In this document: positions 46,400 to 59,600 of the stretch, in pieces
How positions within the stretch are numbered: the stretch's first letter is position 1
Layout: the number at the start of each line of letters is the position of its first letter
Assembly: GCA_036874045.1 (NCBI GenBank)
Contig: CM072337.1
Location: 23,410,001 to 23,474,000 of the forward strand
Length of the DNA stretch: 64,000 nucleotides
Reading direction: 5' to 3'
Origin: Cymodocea nodosa
Taxonomy: Eukaryota; Streptophyta; Magnoliopsida; Alismatales; Cymodoceaceae
The notes under the pieces: generated by a model
What the model was told of the DNA's origin: nothing
Seen by the model: the letters and a program-made list of their open reading frames with translations, nothing else
The model's database searches: none
Position numbers and translations under genes: made by a program

Positions 46400-49300
46400 A
46401 TTAAAATTAAAATAATTATTTCAATGGACGGTTGGAAATTATTCGAGTTTTTCTGGTCGTCGGCGGTGGGAATCGTGGGATGGGGTGGCAACGTCAGCAA
46501 TAATTGCGGCCCAAACTGACTCGGTGATTCTTTTTCATTATTTTATTAGATCTGTTTTTTGTTAACTTTTGTTTTAAGTTTCCTATGAACCACGAAAAAT
46601 CAAATAATTATCTTATATAGACTTATTCTCGTCGCATCCTTTGTCCCTTTGACATCTGAAAAAGTGACATTTACCTTTATATTCTTATGTGAATTTAAGA
46701 AATTGTGCACCTATCGTAATTTTTTTTTTTTTTCCCCTCTTTTTCTTTCTCACGTTGCCTTTATCATGTACTTACAGTAACATAAAATTTAGATTCTTCC
46801 ACGTGATACTTTGGTATATTCGTTCATCTCGTCGAGATCAATTAGGAATTTTTTTTTAACGTGCGCTCAAGGATGCATGTGTACAGCGGAAGACGGGTTG
46901 GCGTTTTCTTTCCAAACCAGCAGCCGCTGTCTTTTTATGATCATAACGAAGAAGCATCCACCGTGCATGTGAAGAAGGGAGGAGGAGGCGGTGGACGAGG
47001 TGGGGAGGGGAGGAAGAACACCGTGACGGCATTTCTGCATCATTTCGCCCCCGAGATTTACATCCTACTGCATTGGTGAGTGAGGACGACGACCTTTACG
47101 TTACGCTGGGCTCTGCATGGTGAGCAAGCAAGTGGATGATCACCGTGCTCAATTCAAAACTTCCATCCGTAACACTTTCGTGTATGTATGTTTATATGCA
47201 TACGTAAAAACACATGCGTGCTGGTCTATCTTTGGAACGTTGAGAAGATATGAGGTGATGCTGCGCGTGTGGATGTCCGAGGGAGGTGGAATAGAAACGG
47301 GTCAAGGCACACCAGCACACGTGTGTGGCCGCAAAAGAAAGAACGACTGGATTTCTCAATCCAACGGGTTGATTGAAGTATTGCCACCAGGTACTGGTGC
47401 CGCAGCCCGCCCGGTCGGTCGTGAGAGGCGGCTCGGCTGGAATATTAATTTACAGGGACCTTTTCGCTCGACGTGGCGGTTGCAACTCGTCGATTTCCGA
47501 CCTTACATCCCTCGTCCGCGTCGTCCTCATCTGACATAATATAATATAATATAATAATAGTGTTTTAAGCAACAGTCCTGTCAAGCAACTTCACTACTGT
47601 CAAATGGCAAGTATTATTTATTGTTATCTTCTTCACTTCCATACAAATCTATATTATATTTTAGAGGCTAATCGGCTAATCGGCTAATCCTTCCTTGTAA
47701 ATTTTTAGAAAGGTGAACGTAACCATGCAAATTTTATTGCTAAATGATTATAAATAAATGCATGATGCGTTTTTTGTCTACATCAACCATCGATTTATAT
47801 CAACCTTTTTTATCTAAATGATTATAAATGCATGAATTCATAATTCCTCTAAAGGTCCTCAAAACCGTCCATTTTCGTTATATTTCAACCATTGATTTTA
47901 AATGAAAAATATTAATGGATATAACTCAAATAAATTAAAACTTTAATTCGTAGTAATGTATTATACTAAGATTAACCAATCATATAAATAAAATTTAATC
48001 GTCCTTGGTGGCACCACCTGGAATATATATATATATATATATATATTATTAGATACACGTATTAAAAGATTAGAAAATAATATAATTGTAATAGTTACTT
48101 TGAGTATTTTTTCTTAGTATGCAATTTATTTTTTAATATTTCTACATCATTTTTTTTAATTTCTCCTCAATTGTATTCATAAAAAAATTATTTTTATGTA
48201 ACATTCTCTTTAACAATAGTTATTTTACATTACACGTCACCTTCACATGTCCATTTTTAAAATTCTTTCTTCAAATAAAATAAAATTATTTTTAATTTCT
48301 TAATGCAATTATATTCATATGGTACGTGTCAAAAGCTGAGACAATTAAATCATAATCAATGACAATTACACAGTCATATATATATATATTTAAATGCCTC
48401 ACAGATTGTAAGCCATAAATTTTAAGGGATTTGAAATCATAATCAAATAAATGATGAAAAAAAATTTAACCATTAATGACAAGATGACGAGAGAACACCG
48501 TACGTGCTAATAAACAAATTTGAAAACCCGCCTCTTTCTAAACATTTTCAAGATAAATTAGGATGGTTAGATTCGTGTATAGTCGATGACAGGTGCGCAA
48601 TTGCACTACAAACGAACACAAATGCGTACTAAAGGGTACTACGATTTTAATGAATTGTTTCTAATCAGATTAAAGATATTGGCTGATCGTAATTAAGAAT
48701 AAATTTCAACACGAGAACTAGACACAACATATATTTGAGCAATTAATCTTCAGGAAAACTCAACTTAGAACTTCAATTGTAATGGCAATTAATTAACGTG
48801 TCTGTCACTTTGGTTCTATTGATTTAACGTACGTGTTAATTTGATATTGGCAACGTCCTGAAACCTTTTTACTTTCTTGTTTGTAGTTAAAGAAAATACT
48901 AAATTGCAATATTACAGCAAATACTAAATGGAATTTTACGGAAGGATTAAATTCCATAGGTTAAATCACATTTTTGACTAAATTTATACCTTCACAATTA
49001 TCGAACAACAGAATCAAGTTTCACCTTAATGAAAATTTACCGACAGTCACACAAGTCCTCATCCAAATAAATCAAAATCAAAATTTCCATTGGCAAGTAA
49101 ACCTGGACTTTCGCGGGCTTCATCGTATGACCTAATGAAACGAAACCTCCCATCGAGATTAATAATAGAAATGTCCATTCTAAATATTTTCTAAACAAAT
49201 TCAAAATTAAATGAAAACCCCCAACCCTTTCTCATTTAAACATCGGTATATACTCGAGGAAAACTATTGATGTACCTGGTTTCTCAGTATATACTAAATT

Positions 49301-50660
49301 ACAAATGCACAAGCCCATTGACATCTTTAAGAGAGAGTTCTTGGTACGTATGTCTATTTCGAATCTCCCCTCCGAGAGCACAAACTTTGATCGAGGGACG
49401 GCATTGGGATGTGGAAGAGAACAGATGAGTATCAACTCCAACCCTTTCAGGCAATTTTTCTAAAATATTATTTTAAAAAACATATTTTATCATGCGGGCT
49501 TTGTCACAAAATATTTTAAAAGTAGATCTAGATACTGTAGTAAGCCATTAAGTTTTTTTTTTTAATTTCGTAAATTTGATAGTGAAATCACATAATACAT
49601 CATATGTAGAAGAATGCAAAAGTTCAACAATCGAATTCGATTTGATTAAAAATTGTTAGACTTACGCGTATTTTTATGTCTACAGAAATTTGATGGTTCA
49701 ATTACTAAATTCTATTGGTAGAACTCAGTAATTAAACTACCAAATTCTAAAAATATCATAAATTATACTTAACACAGAAATTTTTATTCAAATTGATTCC
49801 AATAGTGGACTCGTTAAATTCATTTATACAAGATGAATTTCATATTTCAGTTATCAATTTCACAAATATTAATAAAACTTAGCCACCTGCTACAATTATT
49901 AGGTCCACTTTTGAAAATATTTTACATCTAGATCTACATTTCAAATTTTTTTTAAAATTGATATTTTAAAAAAAAACAGTCGCCCTTTGAAGGAAAATTC
50001 CTTGCTGGTGTTTATACCTTACCGCTCTTCGAAGATGAAGTGCAACCAAAGTGTGCACCGTTAGCTTTCCCTATAGCCTTCATAAAGCATCCGGCTTAAA
50101 AGAAAGTAGGTAGCTTGGAAAAATACTAGGTTAGATACCCTTAACGCTAACTCATAATAACTCTCCAGTGCTTGTTTTCTTGTTTGTGCTTCTCTTATAG
50201 AAACTTGTAGGTATGATACACAGTCCAAAAGCTCTTTGAATTGGTTGGATTTAACTGAGTTTTGATGCTTACCATATTTTTATAAGAACAGCAGATCATA
50301 TTCGTATCCTCTACAAGATTCTCTACTGCATCAACTGCAACGGCAACTAATAATTAGAATTACATGAGCACAAATATAAACTCATATAGAAGCAAAAGGA
50401 GCTCCAACCTCATCAAATCCTCTTAAAATCTCATGACCGGTGAAAAAATTTGGATATACCATCTCCTTGTGTCTGGCTCGTAGTATATTACCAGACGCAT
50501 TTCGACTTCTGCAAACGCCCAAAGATAGGCATGTTTCCGATGTGCGCAATGATAAAGGGAAACCATCTGTAGAATGCTTTCAACTCGAGAAAATTGACAA
50601 AAGAAAGATGAACCATCTACACGGTTATTTCTACATTCACTTCAAGAATGACTATAATAA
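46400..50660. other. Promoter side of the CIPK gene and long intergenic region
   Basis: No gene is supported. A GGA/GGT-rich patch lies at about 46975-47010, 'aatat/aatataat' repeats at about 47537-47560 and a (TA)n run at about 48021-48046. The longest frame (47117-47539) has no known motif. The right end is the 3' flank of the HAD gene. Confidence 0.5.
48021..48046. repeat. (TA)n microsatellite
   Basis: Uninterrupted TA alternation in intergenic DNA. Confidence 0.9.
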
Positions 50661-53600
50661 TCAAGATGAAATTGAATCCGATGAAATAGTCAGCTTCCTC
50701 TTTAGAGGAGTTCTCTCAACAACCTGTTTCTGTAAATCCATGAAATGAGATCCACTATGTGCAAACAATCTTCGAAGGTTGATCACCGAAAGTTCACTGA
50801 AGTTAGAAACAGCAAGATCAGCTTGCACTAGTTCGTAACTGCACATAATAGAAACTCATTTCAGTGATGATTATGAAAGAAATCAGCAGTATACCTCGAA
50901 TAGTATAAATCCTGTGGTAAGAAACTACAATGATCAAAAGTTGCAATGTCTCTTCGGCTCTAACAGAATTGATTCAATAATATACATAATTTCTAGAAGA
51001 ACATATCAACGTGCTCCGTACATTTTTAGTGGCAGGTATTAATATGTACGTGCCTACAGGAAAATGCAATGCCACCCTCAGCCGCATGCTAACTTTATTC
51101 GATGTGATTTACAGATATAGATGCAAATAATCGGCATGCTATACATATTTTAGTGAAAAAAGTTCCTGTAGATACACCATGTTGGAAGCAAATAATCTAC
51201 CATGTTTTAAAATTTAGTAAAAACATGTAGACGTTTAAGATCTTTAAAAGGATTAATAGTTGTAAAGTTAAGTAAATGTTCACCATATATTTATGTCTAA
51301 TAACAAATCTACGTGCCATGTTTAATTTGCTAAAAAGAGGATATGCCATTACATTGGATGTAAGCATCTAAAGGAATCAATGAAGCATATTTAAATGAAG
51401 CAATAATAAAAAATTATAATATAGATTGCATTTGCATGAAACTGTAATTTTTATGAAAAATACAATGCTAGAAGATACATACGCAGGGTGAGCACCAATC
51501 AATGCCACAGCCATCATGGTGCAGTTGTGAGCAGCGGTGATGCCTCGAGGATCATCCTCAAATACTACACACTTGGATGGTTTCCGGTCCAGCTGACCAC
51601 GAATCAAAAACATAAGTTTCACTTGACATATGCAACAATGCATTTATCGATATAATGAGTATGAAGAACAGTCAAAGAATAAAAGTATAGGCTGATTTAA
51701 TTTGTTCAAACAAAATTCAGAGAAGAAACAGAAACTCAGACAATTCCCAAATACTGAAATAAAAAACAAATAATCAAATGAATCAAATTATAAAATATTG
51801 ATGCTTATGTTTTGATGATTTGATATGAGTATATTTAATGATCTGCTATAGGGATCTCTCAGATATAAGGAATACAAAGCTTTAAACAATTCAAAACATT
51901 TAAGGAAGATTGGGCAGTCCATTCAATGCTTCATTAACAAATATGTCGAGAAGTATATCACTAACGGAAAAGGTAGTAGCATAAAAAAAATGCAAATATC
52001 CCTGTTAAGACATCAAAAACTTTCTATTGGTTCAACATTAGAGCTTAGAATTCATCCCTTGGGATAGTAGTTGCCCAAAAAGTAACAAAGGTGAAGAACA
52101 AGTAATGCTTCAACTCAACGAATGTTGGCCTGTAATGAAGATACACTATCCCTGATTGTGAAAAAATAAAGCTATAATTGGCACATAAATTTCATCTGGT
52201 ATCAAATGCAAACTACATTACCATCCAGATGAATGGGAAATGGACATCTTAAACGGAATTTGCCAATGAATGTACCAATGGCACATGTAAACCATAAAGT
52301 TTTAGTGCATTCATTGTTTGCTCCCCACTCTCTCATAAGGCATTCATTCTAAAGTATTGTTGAAGAATTTCAAACATTGTGCGGAGAGCAAGCAAAGAGA
52401 TCTAATATTCCACAATTATAAGTATTTTTAGTTGTGAAAACCTATATCACAGAGTTGTAAGGAGGACTTCTCAGATTGTAAAGAGGAAAAACTAAACGGA
52501 TTTTGCTAAAGATTTGTAAACAATAGAGTGTTGGTCTGAAACAATACTGGAATTAATAGAAAGTTCAGGTAAGAAGGCTTAAGGAGTGAACATAACCCTA
52601 GGTTTGAGGTGAACTACCATAAATTTCATATGTTCCTATAATTTGTGATTTAATTTTGCATTTACAATTGCATTCATTCATCATTTATGCATATTTTTAG
52701 TTCATACATTTAATTCACACATAAATCACTAAAAATTTATTATTCACCTCCTTTCTAATGAAGTCAATCAATCTTAATACTAATTAGGCAGTTCAACCTC
52801 CAATTCCACTACAAAGGTTTTCCAAGAGATTAAAGCTAAACATGTTAAAAAATTAAAATGGTGGCAATCTAATGCACTTTCATATTGAAGGGCATTGCTT
52901 ATCAAAGTTGCTCAGCTTCTATTTGCACATATGCCATGTCATCTACATGTTTACTGCCACTCAAGGTTACCAGGTTAATTCACTGTCAGAATTTCTGGTG
53001 GAAGGGGAGTTCAACATCCAAGCTCCTCCTTAAGAAATGAAGAAAATTCATGTCGCCAAGATCAAAGGGAGGTCTAAGTATCAGAGATTTATACTGTGCT
53101 AATATTGCTTTCTTCAATACTACTTGCCAAAATTTACAAGATTATACTTCCCTTATCAAGTTATTGGCTTGCAAGTACTTCTATTGTGCAGGACATTAAA
53201 GGAGGAAAATTCATGGTGGGAAACCACATACCTGTAAAGCAATACTAAGCTGTGAGGAACTATTCTTATCTTCAAGTATCCAAAACCTCCAGAAGGAAGC
53301 AAGGGAATGCTACAAAATGTGTTTTTCTATATTACATGCTAATGTCATGAGAGAAAGTTGGCATATAAACTACAATTATACGTGGAAACCTAAACAGCTT
53401 CCTCCTAAAATGCTTATGTTCATGTGGAGGTTGTTTAACAACATTTTGCCTTCCAAGATCCGATTATCCAGATTCCTCCATATGCCTACTGATGGAATGT
53501 ATACTTTGCAATGAAGACAGAACAGAAAGCCTGAGGCACTTGTTCACTGAATGCCAATTTCTCAAAGAAGTCATCAGCAATACGACAGATGCATTTCCAG

Positions 53601-56600
53601 CTGTAACTATTTGGCCACAGCTCCTGTCAAGAGCATTTACCAACAACCAAGAGATTAAAATACCAAAAGAGCTTATGATCCTTCTATATGATATATGGAC
53701 AATCAGATGTAAAAGGCTTTTTGCAAATCCTTCTTGTTCCACAAATCAAGGTATAGCAGCCAAGTCTCGCATTATGGATTATACACTATAGAAATGGAGA
53801 CAGCTGATTTGCGGGCTGAATTACTCAGTTGTAGCTCATATCTAGACTTGACTTAACATATCGTAAGTCTCAATGTGCAGAACATTTGTACCTTTTCATG
53901 TAACTTGTAATTCTCATATTAATAGAAATCCCACCCATTATGTCAAAAAAATTGTTGACTACGTATCCACCATATAAGGATTAAGGATCCCTTTTACCAT
54001 CAAGAATGTTATTGCTATGGATTTTTTGCTCTTAAAGTAGACAATTAGGAATCCACAAGAAAGAAGCCAGTGTGAAGATGACCAGGCAAGTGGGTTTGGT
54101 GGGTTCTCAGACGCAAGTCTGTAGACCAAATTCTGTAAATCACGTTGATATAAGACGACCATAAGATTGAGTACAACATGAACCCAAATACAACATTTTT
54201 TAGTAGCATAACAGCAAACAGCTCATACTGAGGGGAAAGAAACATCAGGAGGAGAGATGGTCCGAAGAAAACTGAGTGGACCAAAAATGGGATAAACTGT
54301 AAATGTCAAACATATGAAAAACTCAAAATAAATAAAAGCTAAATGGACATGGGTGAAAAAAAATTATGTGGACATGGAAGATAATGTAAAGATTTCAAAA
54401 TTTATGTTGGTTGGGCTTGTAATGTTTGCAAGAGATTAAACAATAACCCATGTCATGATCCCACTACGCAGAGTTGGCCACCTAATTTCTTTTCTTCTAT
54501 ATATTTCTATGGTCAAATCTCTGATTAAATTACATAAATTTAAATATTTTCTCATAATTCTTGATCAAATAGTTTTAAGCCTTTTTTACTTCTTTTAGTT
54601 TCTTCTTCAATAATTAATTATCCTCACCTAACTAATGCATCATTTATCCTTCCTGTTCCCTGTTGCACTCGTCTTGGTGATCAAACTATTGTGTACCAAA
54701 GTCCACATAAAGAACCTGACTTCTAACTTAACCTATATGCCCTCCACCTTGAATCACCGGAGCAGCTCAGTGTATGAAAACATTTGGCTACCAAAAATTC
54801 ATTATGTCTAAACATCTCATCTGGACCATTTAATGGTCTATCAAGGTTATCAAGCTTTTACAGAAGAGAATGAACTCTTCCATCTCCTGACCAGGCCAAA
54901 TTACGTAAGCTAATTTTCTCTTTATCTTATCTTCAATTAATACAACTTCTACATTATTTATAACTGTTAAAGAAGGCTATTATTATTGTATCAAGGTAAA
55001 TGGGTCCTTAGAATCTATATACTCATTTACCACTATATTATATTTCTTTGTTAATGAGATCGACACTTTTCTCCCCTCTTTACCTTAATCATTTTAATTA
55101 ATTTGGTATTAGAGCTTAACCTAGAGTTAGGGTCTTCTTCATCGAACCACCAACAGCCATCCACCTACTTCCAACAAAGTCCAATTTCCACTCACATTGT
55201 CTCCTTTCGATGTGTTGAGAGTCAGCAACCTCCCGAAGTCCACTACATTACAACTACGTCTAGTGGCACCAGGCTAAGTTGACACCCAAGTTGGTCAACT
55301 GCCATTTCTTTCCAAACTCAAGAAGATAGGGTTCACTACGTGATCATCTAGTAGTACTCTTCATGACATGTTTAGGTTGGTCAATTCTTTCTGTGGTGTC
55401 AACTACTACGTCTAACATCTCTTCAAGTTGATGCATAATTCAGCAAAGGTGTTTATGTTGAGTTGATCACCAAAGTAGAAGAGTGTGAGAGTTTTCATTG
55501 CATCACCTCATCACTAAGGAAAAAAAAAAAAATCCATTCACGTTGCATCCTGTTTTGTTGAAGGCGCACTGTGTGTAAGGATCACGCAATACAACTTGTG
55601 ACAACTCCTACTTTAGTTATTCCCTTATTGTGTCAATTCAAGTACACACGATGGCATCTTCTTCCTCAACGTTGGATGGGTCATTCACAAGGAAACTAGT
55701 TGTTATGAGAGTCAAGTTAAATGAAACAAATTATCACCATTGGGCTCTAGCATTTGAGGAGTTTATTCTCTCAGATGAAGGAAAAACATCTATTTCAAGG
55801 AGAACCTAGTGTCAAATCAGACACCTATATGGCATGGTGTGTAGCTAATGTGACGATTGTATTTTAGTTATTCAATGGTGTGGAGGAAAACACCATTCGT
55901 AGTTTCTCCAAAGTTCGACCAACATGTCACATATGAGAAAATCTCAAGGCAACTTATGGGAATAAACAAAATATATCTCATGTATGTGATGTATATGAGT
56001 TGTTTGCCCATAAACAAGGTGATAGTACTCTTCATTCCTCCTATACTCGACTCAAGGGATTACTAGATGAACTCAATGTATATCAACCACCAACCCTAGA
56101 TATTACTACACAACGGCGATATCACAAGGAGCTAGGGGTTGCTTTACTCTTATTGGACTTCAACCAAACATTTTTAGTCAGATTCATGGCCAAATCCTTG
56201 CTACAAATGTTCAACTGACTCTTCAATCAACATTTAACAAGGTTCTACGTGTTTCAACTACTACAACCAACGTTGGATCTGTTGTTACTCCAGAGGCATC
56301 GATATTGGCGATCGCATCTGGTGGACATGGTGGTGTCTCCTAATGGGGAAAGGGTAAGTCAGGTGGTAAACAACATGTTGCGTGTACTTATTATGGAAGA
56401 AAGAACCATTTATCTAAAAAGTGTTAGGATAAATTCAACCAGCCTCCAAGACCACCAACTACTTCACATATTGTAACCTCACCATCTAATGCAAAAACTA
56501 CCTCTAATTCTAATCTTATCAAGATGACACATGTTGATTTCAATGAGCTGATGTTTTACCACACCCAATAGTTGAGTGAAGTTATGGTCAACCATGTTCT

Positions 56601-59600
56601 CAAGTCGAGTAACTCTACATCTCATACATCCTCCTATAATGATACTTTACTTATTGAATCAGGGGCATCTAACCACATCACAAAAAATTTTAGTTTGTTT
56701 ACTCATTTAACCGAGATGTCTAGCATCAATTCCATGGCCTTAACCGATGGTCATAAATGCTCCATCTTTGACAAGGGCACTACTCCCATCAACTAGAATA
56801 TGTCCCTTGATCATGTACTTTATATTCCTGATTTTCTTATTAATTTCTTTTCTATTAGAAAGATTACAAAACAACTTTACTATTCAAAAACTTTTTTTCT
56901 CTTTCATTGCACCTTCTAAGATCTATAGATGAGGAAAATTAGTGTAAGCAGTAAGCTAAGACATGGTGTTTACACTCTTGCTTGTGATGATATTCCTCAG
57001 GGGCTTGTTACTATGTGAACCTTTGATGAATCATCTCTACTTTGGCATTGTTGTCTTAGTCATATATCTTTTCAAAAGCTTTGAGAAGCTTTACCTTAAA
57101 TGTCCGTGAGTCAATTTCAATGTCAGTCCTACATTTTAGGTAAGCACTTTTGTGCTATCTTTTCAAATTGTGAGTTGACATCCACATCAAAATGATTTGA
57201 CCTTGTTCATTGTGATATTTAGAGACCTTTGCAAGTTGTGTCGTCTAATTATCAATATTATATTGTGTTTATCAATGATTTTTCCCCTATGTCTTGAATG
57301 TATTTATTAAAAGATCATCAATTTGTTCTTGATGTTATCAAAATGTTTTTCAATGAAATTCACACTCAATTTGATACTACACCAAAAATTTCTCTTATTG
57401 ACAATGTGCTTGAATTCAAGCAAGTTGTTACTTCTTTTTATGTCGATTGAGTAATTTTACATTAAACAACTTGTACTCATACATCTCAACAAAATGGAAT
57501 TGTTGAACATAAACATTGTCATATCTTAGATATAACTCACACTCTTTTAGTAAAGATAAATGTTCCTAAATATCTTTTGTCTAATGTTGTTTCCATTGTA
57601 ACTTATTTAATTAATTGTATGTCATCTCCTTTAAGGGGAGTCATACCTCTCAAACATTTTTCTCTAGAAAGACATCTTTTCAATTCCCTCAAAAGTTTAT
57701 GGGCGTACTACCTTTGTTAAAAATCTCTCTCAATCTTGATAAACTCTCTCCTCGATCTATTAAATGTGCTTTTGTTAGTTATCTCTATGGTAGAAGAGAT
57801 ATCAGTGTTATCATCATTCTACACATTGATTCTTTACTTCTACTGATGTTCTTTCCCAAGAAGATGTTCCCTATTTCTCTAGTTCAAAGGATTCTTCAAC
57901 TAATCATTTACTTCCTCAAGACACTCACTATCTACCTCATGTCATCCCTTCTCCTATGAAAATAGCTCCTTTAGACACTTGGGGGTCTCTAAAAGGTACT
58001 ACTCAACAACATGATCACTTAGTTGATCTTCCCTCATCAGTCATTGTAGATTCCCCTTAGCAGCTTCCATTATAGGTTTATCAATGGCAACATCATTGTC
58101 CAACTATGATAGCTCCTGAGGTACCATCACCAACTTCATCCCTTGATGCAGATTTAGCCTCCAATGATCTACACATTGCCCTACGTAAAGGTACTTGTTC
58201 CTACACTACACACCATATTTCTCATTTTGTATCATAGGATCCCTTTTCCTTGACTGCCATATCTGAATCAATAGCCAAGAATCATGAGGCACTTTCCCTT
58301 CCTTCTTGTAAAGCGGCTATGAATGTTGAAATGTAAACTTTATTTGATAAAAGAACTTGAGATTTTGTCCCTCAACTAAGCAATATTTTCATTGTTGGTT
58401 GTAGATAAGTCTTTACAAACAAATATTGAGCTAATGGCACTATCAAGCATCACAACGCTAAATTAGTGGCTCAAGGTTTTATGCAGACTAATGGGTTAGA
58501 TTATGATAATACATTTTCACTTGTGGCTCGTCTCAATTCTATCTATGTTATCTTTCTCTTGCAGTCAACAAATCTTGGCCCTTATCTTAATAGGATGTTC
58601 AAAATGTTTTCATTTATAGTGATCTATAAGAGGAAGTATATATGGAGCAACCTCCTAGATATGTTGCTTCAAAATAGATGAGCATGTCGGTTGCAAAAGA
58701 CTATCTATGGGTTAAAACAAAGTCCTTGAGCTTAGTATGCCAAGTTTAGTTTAGTTTAGTTATGTTTACACACGATTTTTAGAAATGTGTGGTAAACAGT
58801 TCTATATTCATTCAACGACATCCTTCTAGAATAATTATCCTAGTTGTCTTTGTAGATGATATACTTTTGATTGGTGATGATGTGGTTGGCATAATTGTCA
58901 TCAAGGCTTTTCTTAAGAGGATTTGTGCTCAAAGATATGGGAAAACTAAAATATTTTTTGAGTATTGAATTTGTCTATGTTAAGGGTAAATTTATCTTAA
59001 CTCAACATAAATATGCTCCTGATCTTCTTAAAGACAATGGTAAGTTGGGGTGTAAGCCTACATCGACACATATAGAGTCGAATTCCCTCTTTTTCAAAAA
59101 AGATCTAGAACTAGTTGAAGATGTTGGTCAGTATTGTTGATTGATTGACAAGCTCATTTATCTCATGATGACTCAACCTGACATTGTATTTTCTATTAGC
59201 ACGTTAAGTCAATTTATGTAAAAAAGAAAGATAGTTCGTTAGCAAGGAGTATTATGAGTTTTTGCCTATATCAAAAGTTGTCCAGAGAAGGACTTGATTT
59301 ACACCAACAATCATCATCTCAATGTGGTAGTCTATTCAAATGTAGGTTATGCTAGTGATAAAGTTGATAGGAAATCCATAGACAGGTATTATACCTTCTT
59401 TGGTGACAATCTTATTAGATGAAGGAGAAAGAAGCAAAACATTGTCTTTTGTTCAAGTGTAAAATCAAAGTATTAGGAAATGTCCAACACTGACAAAGAG
59501 ATTGTTTAGATAAAGAACTTCCTGACCGAGTTGGGAACTATATATACCTATGTATTATGATAACCAAACAGCTACCTTCATTGCTCACAACGAGACTTTC

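Noticed and set aside
47117..47539. 140-codon frame in intergenic DNA
   Set aside because: No recognisable motif and no splice or promoter context.
50440..50748. 102-codon plus-strand frame
   Set aside because: It overlaps the last HAD exon on the opposite strand, and that exon has clear family motifs.
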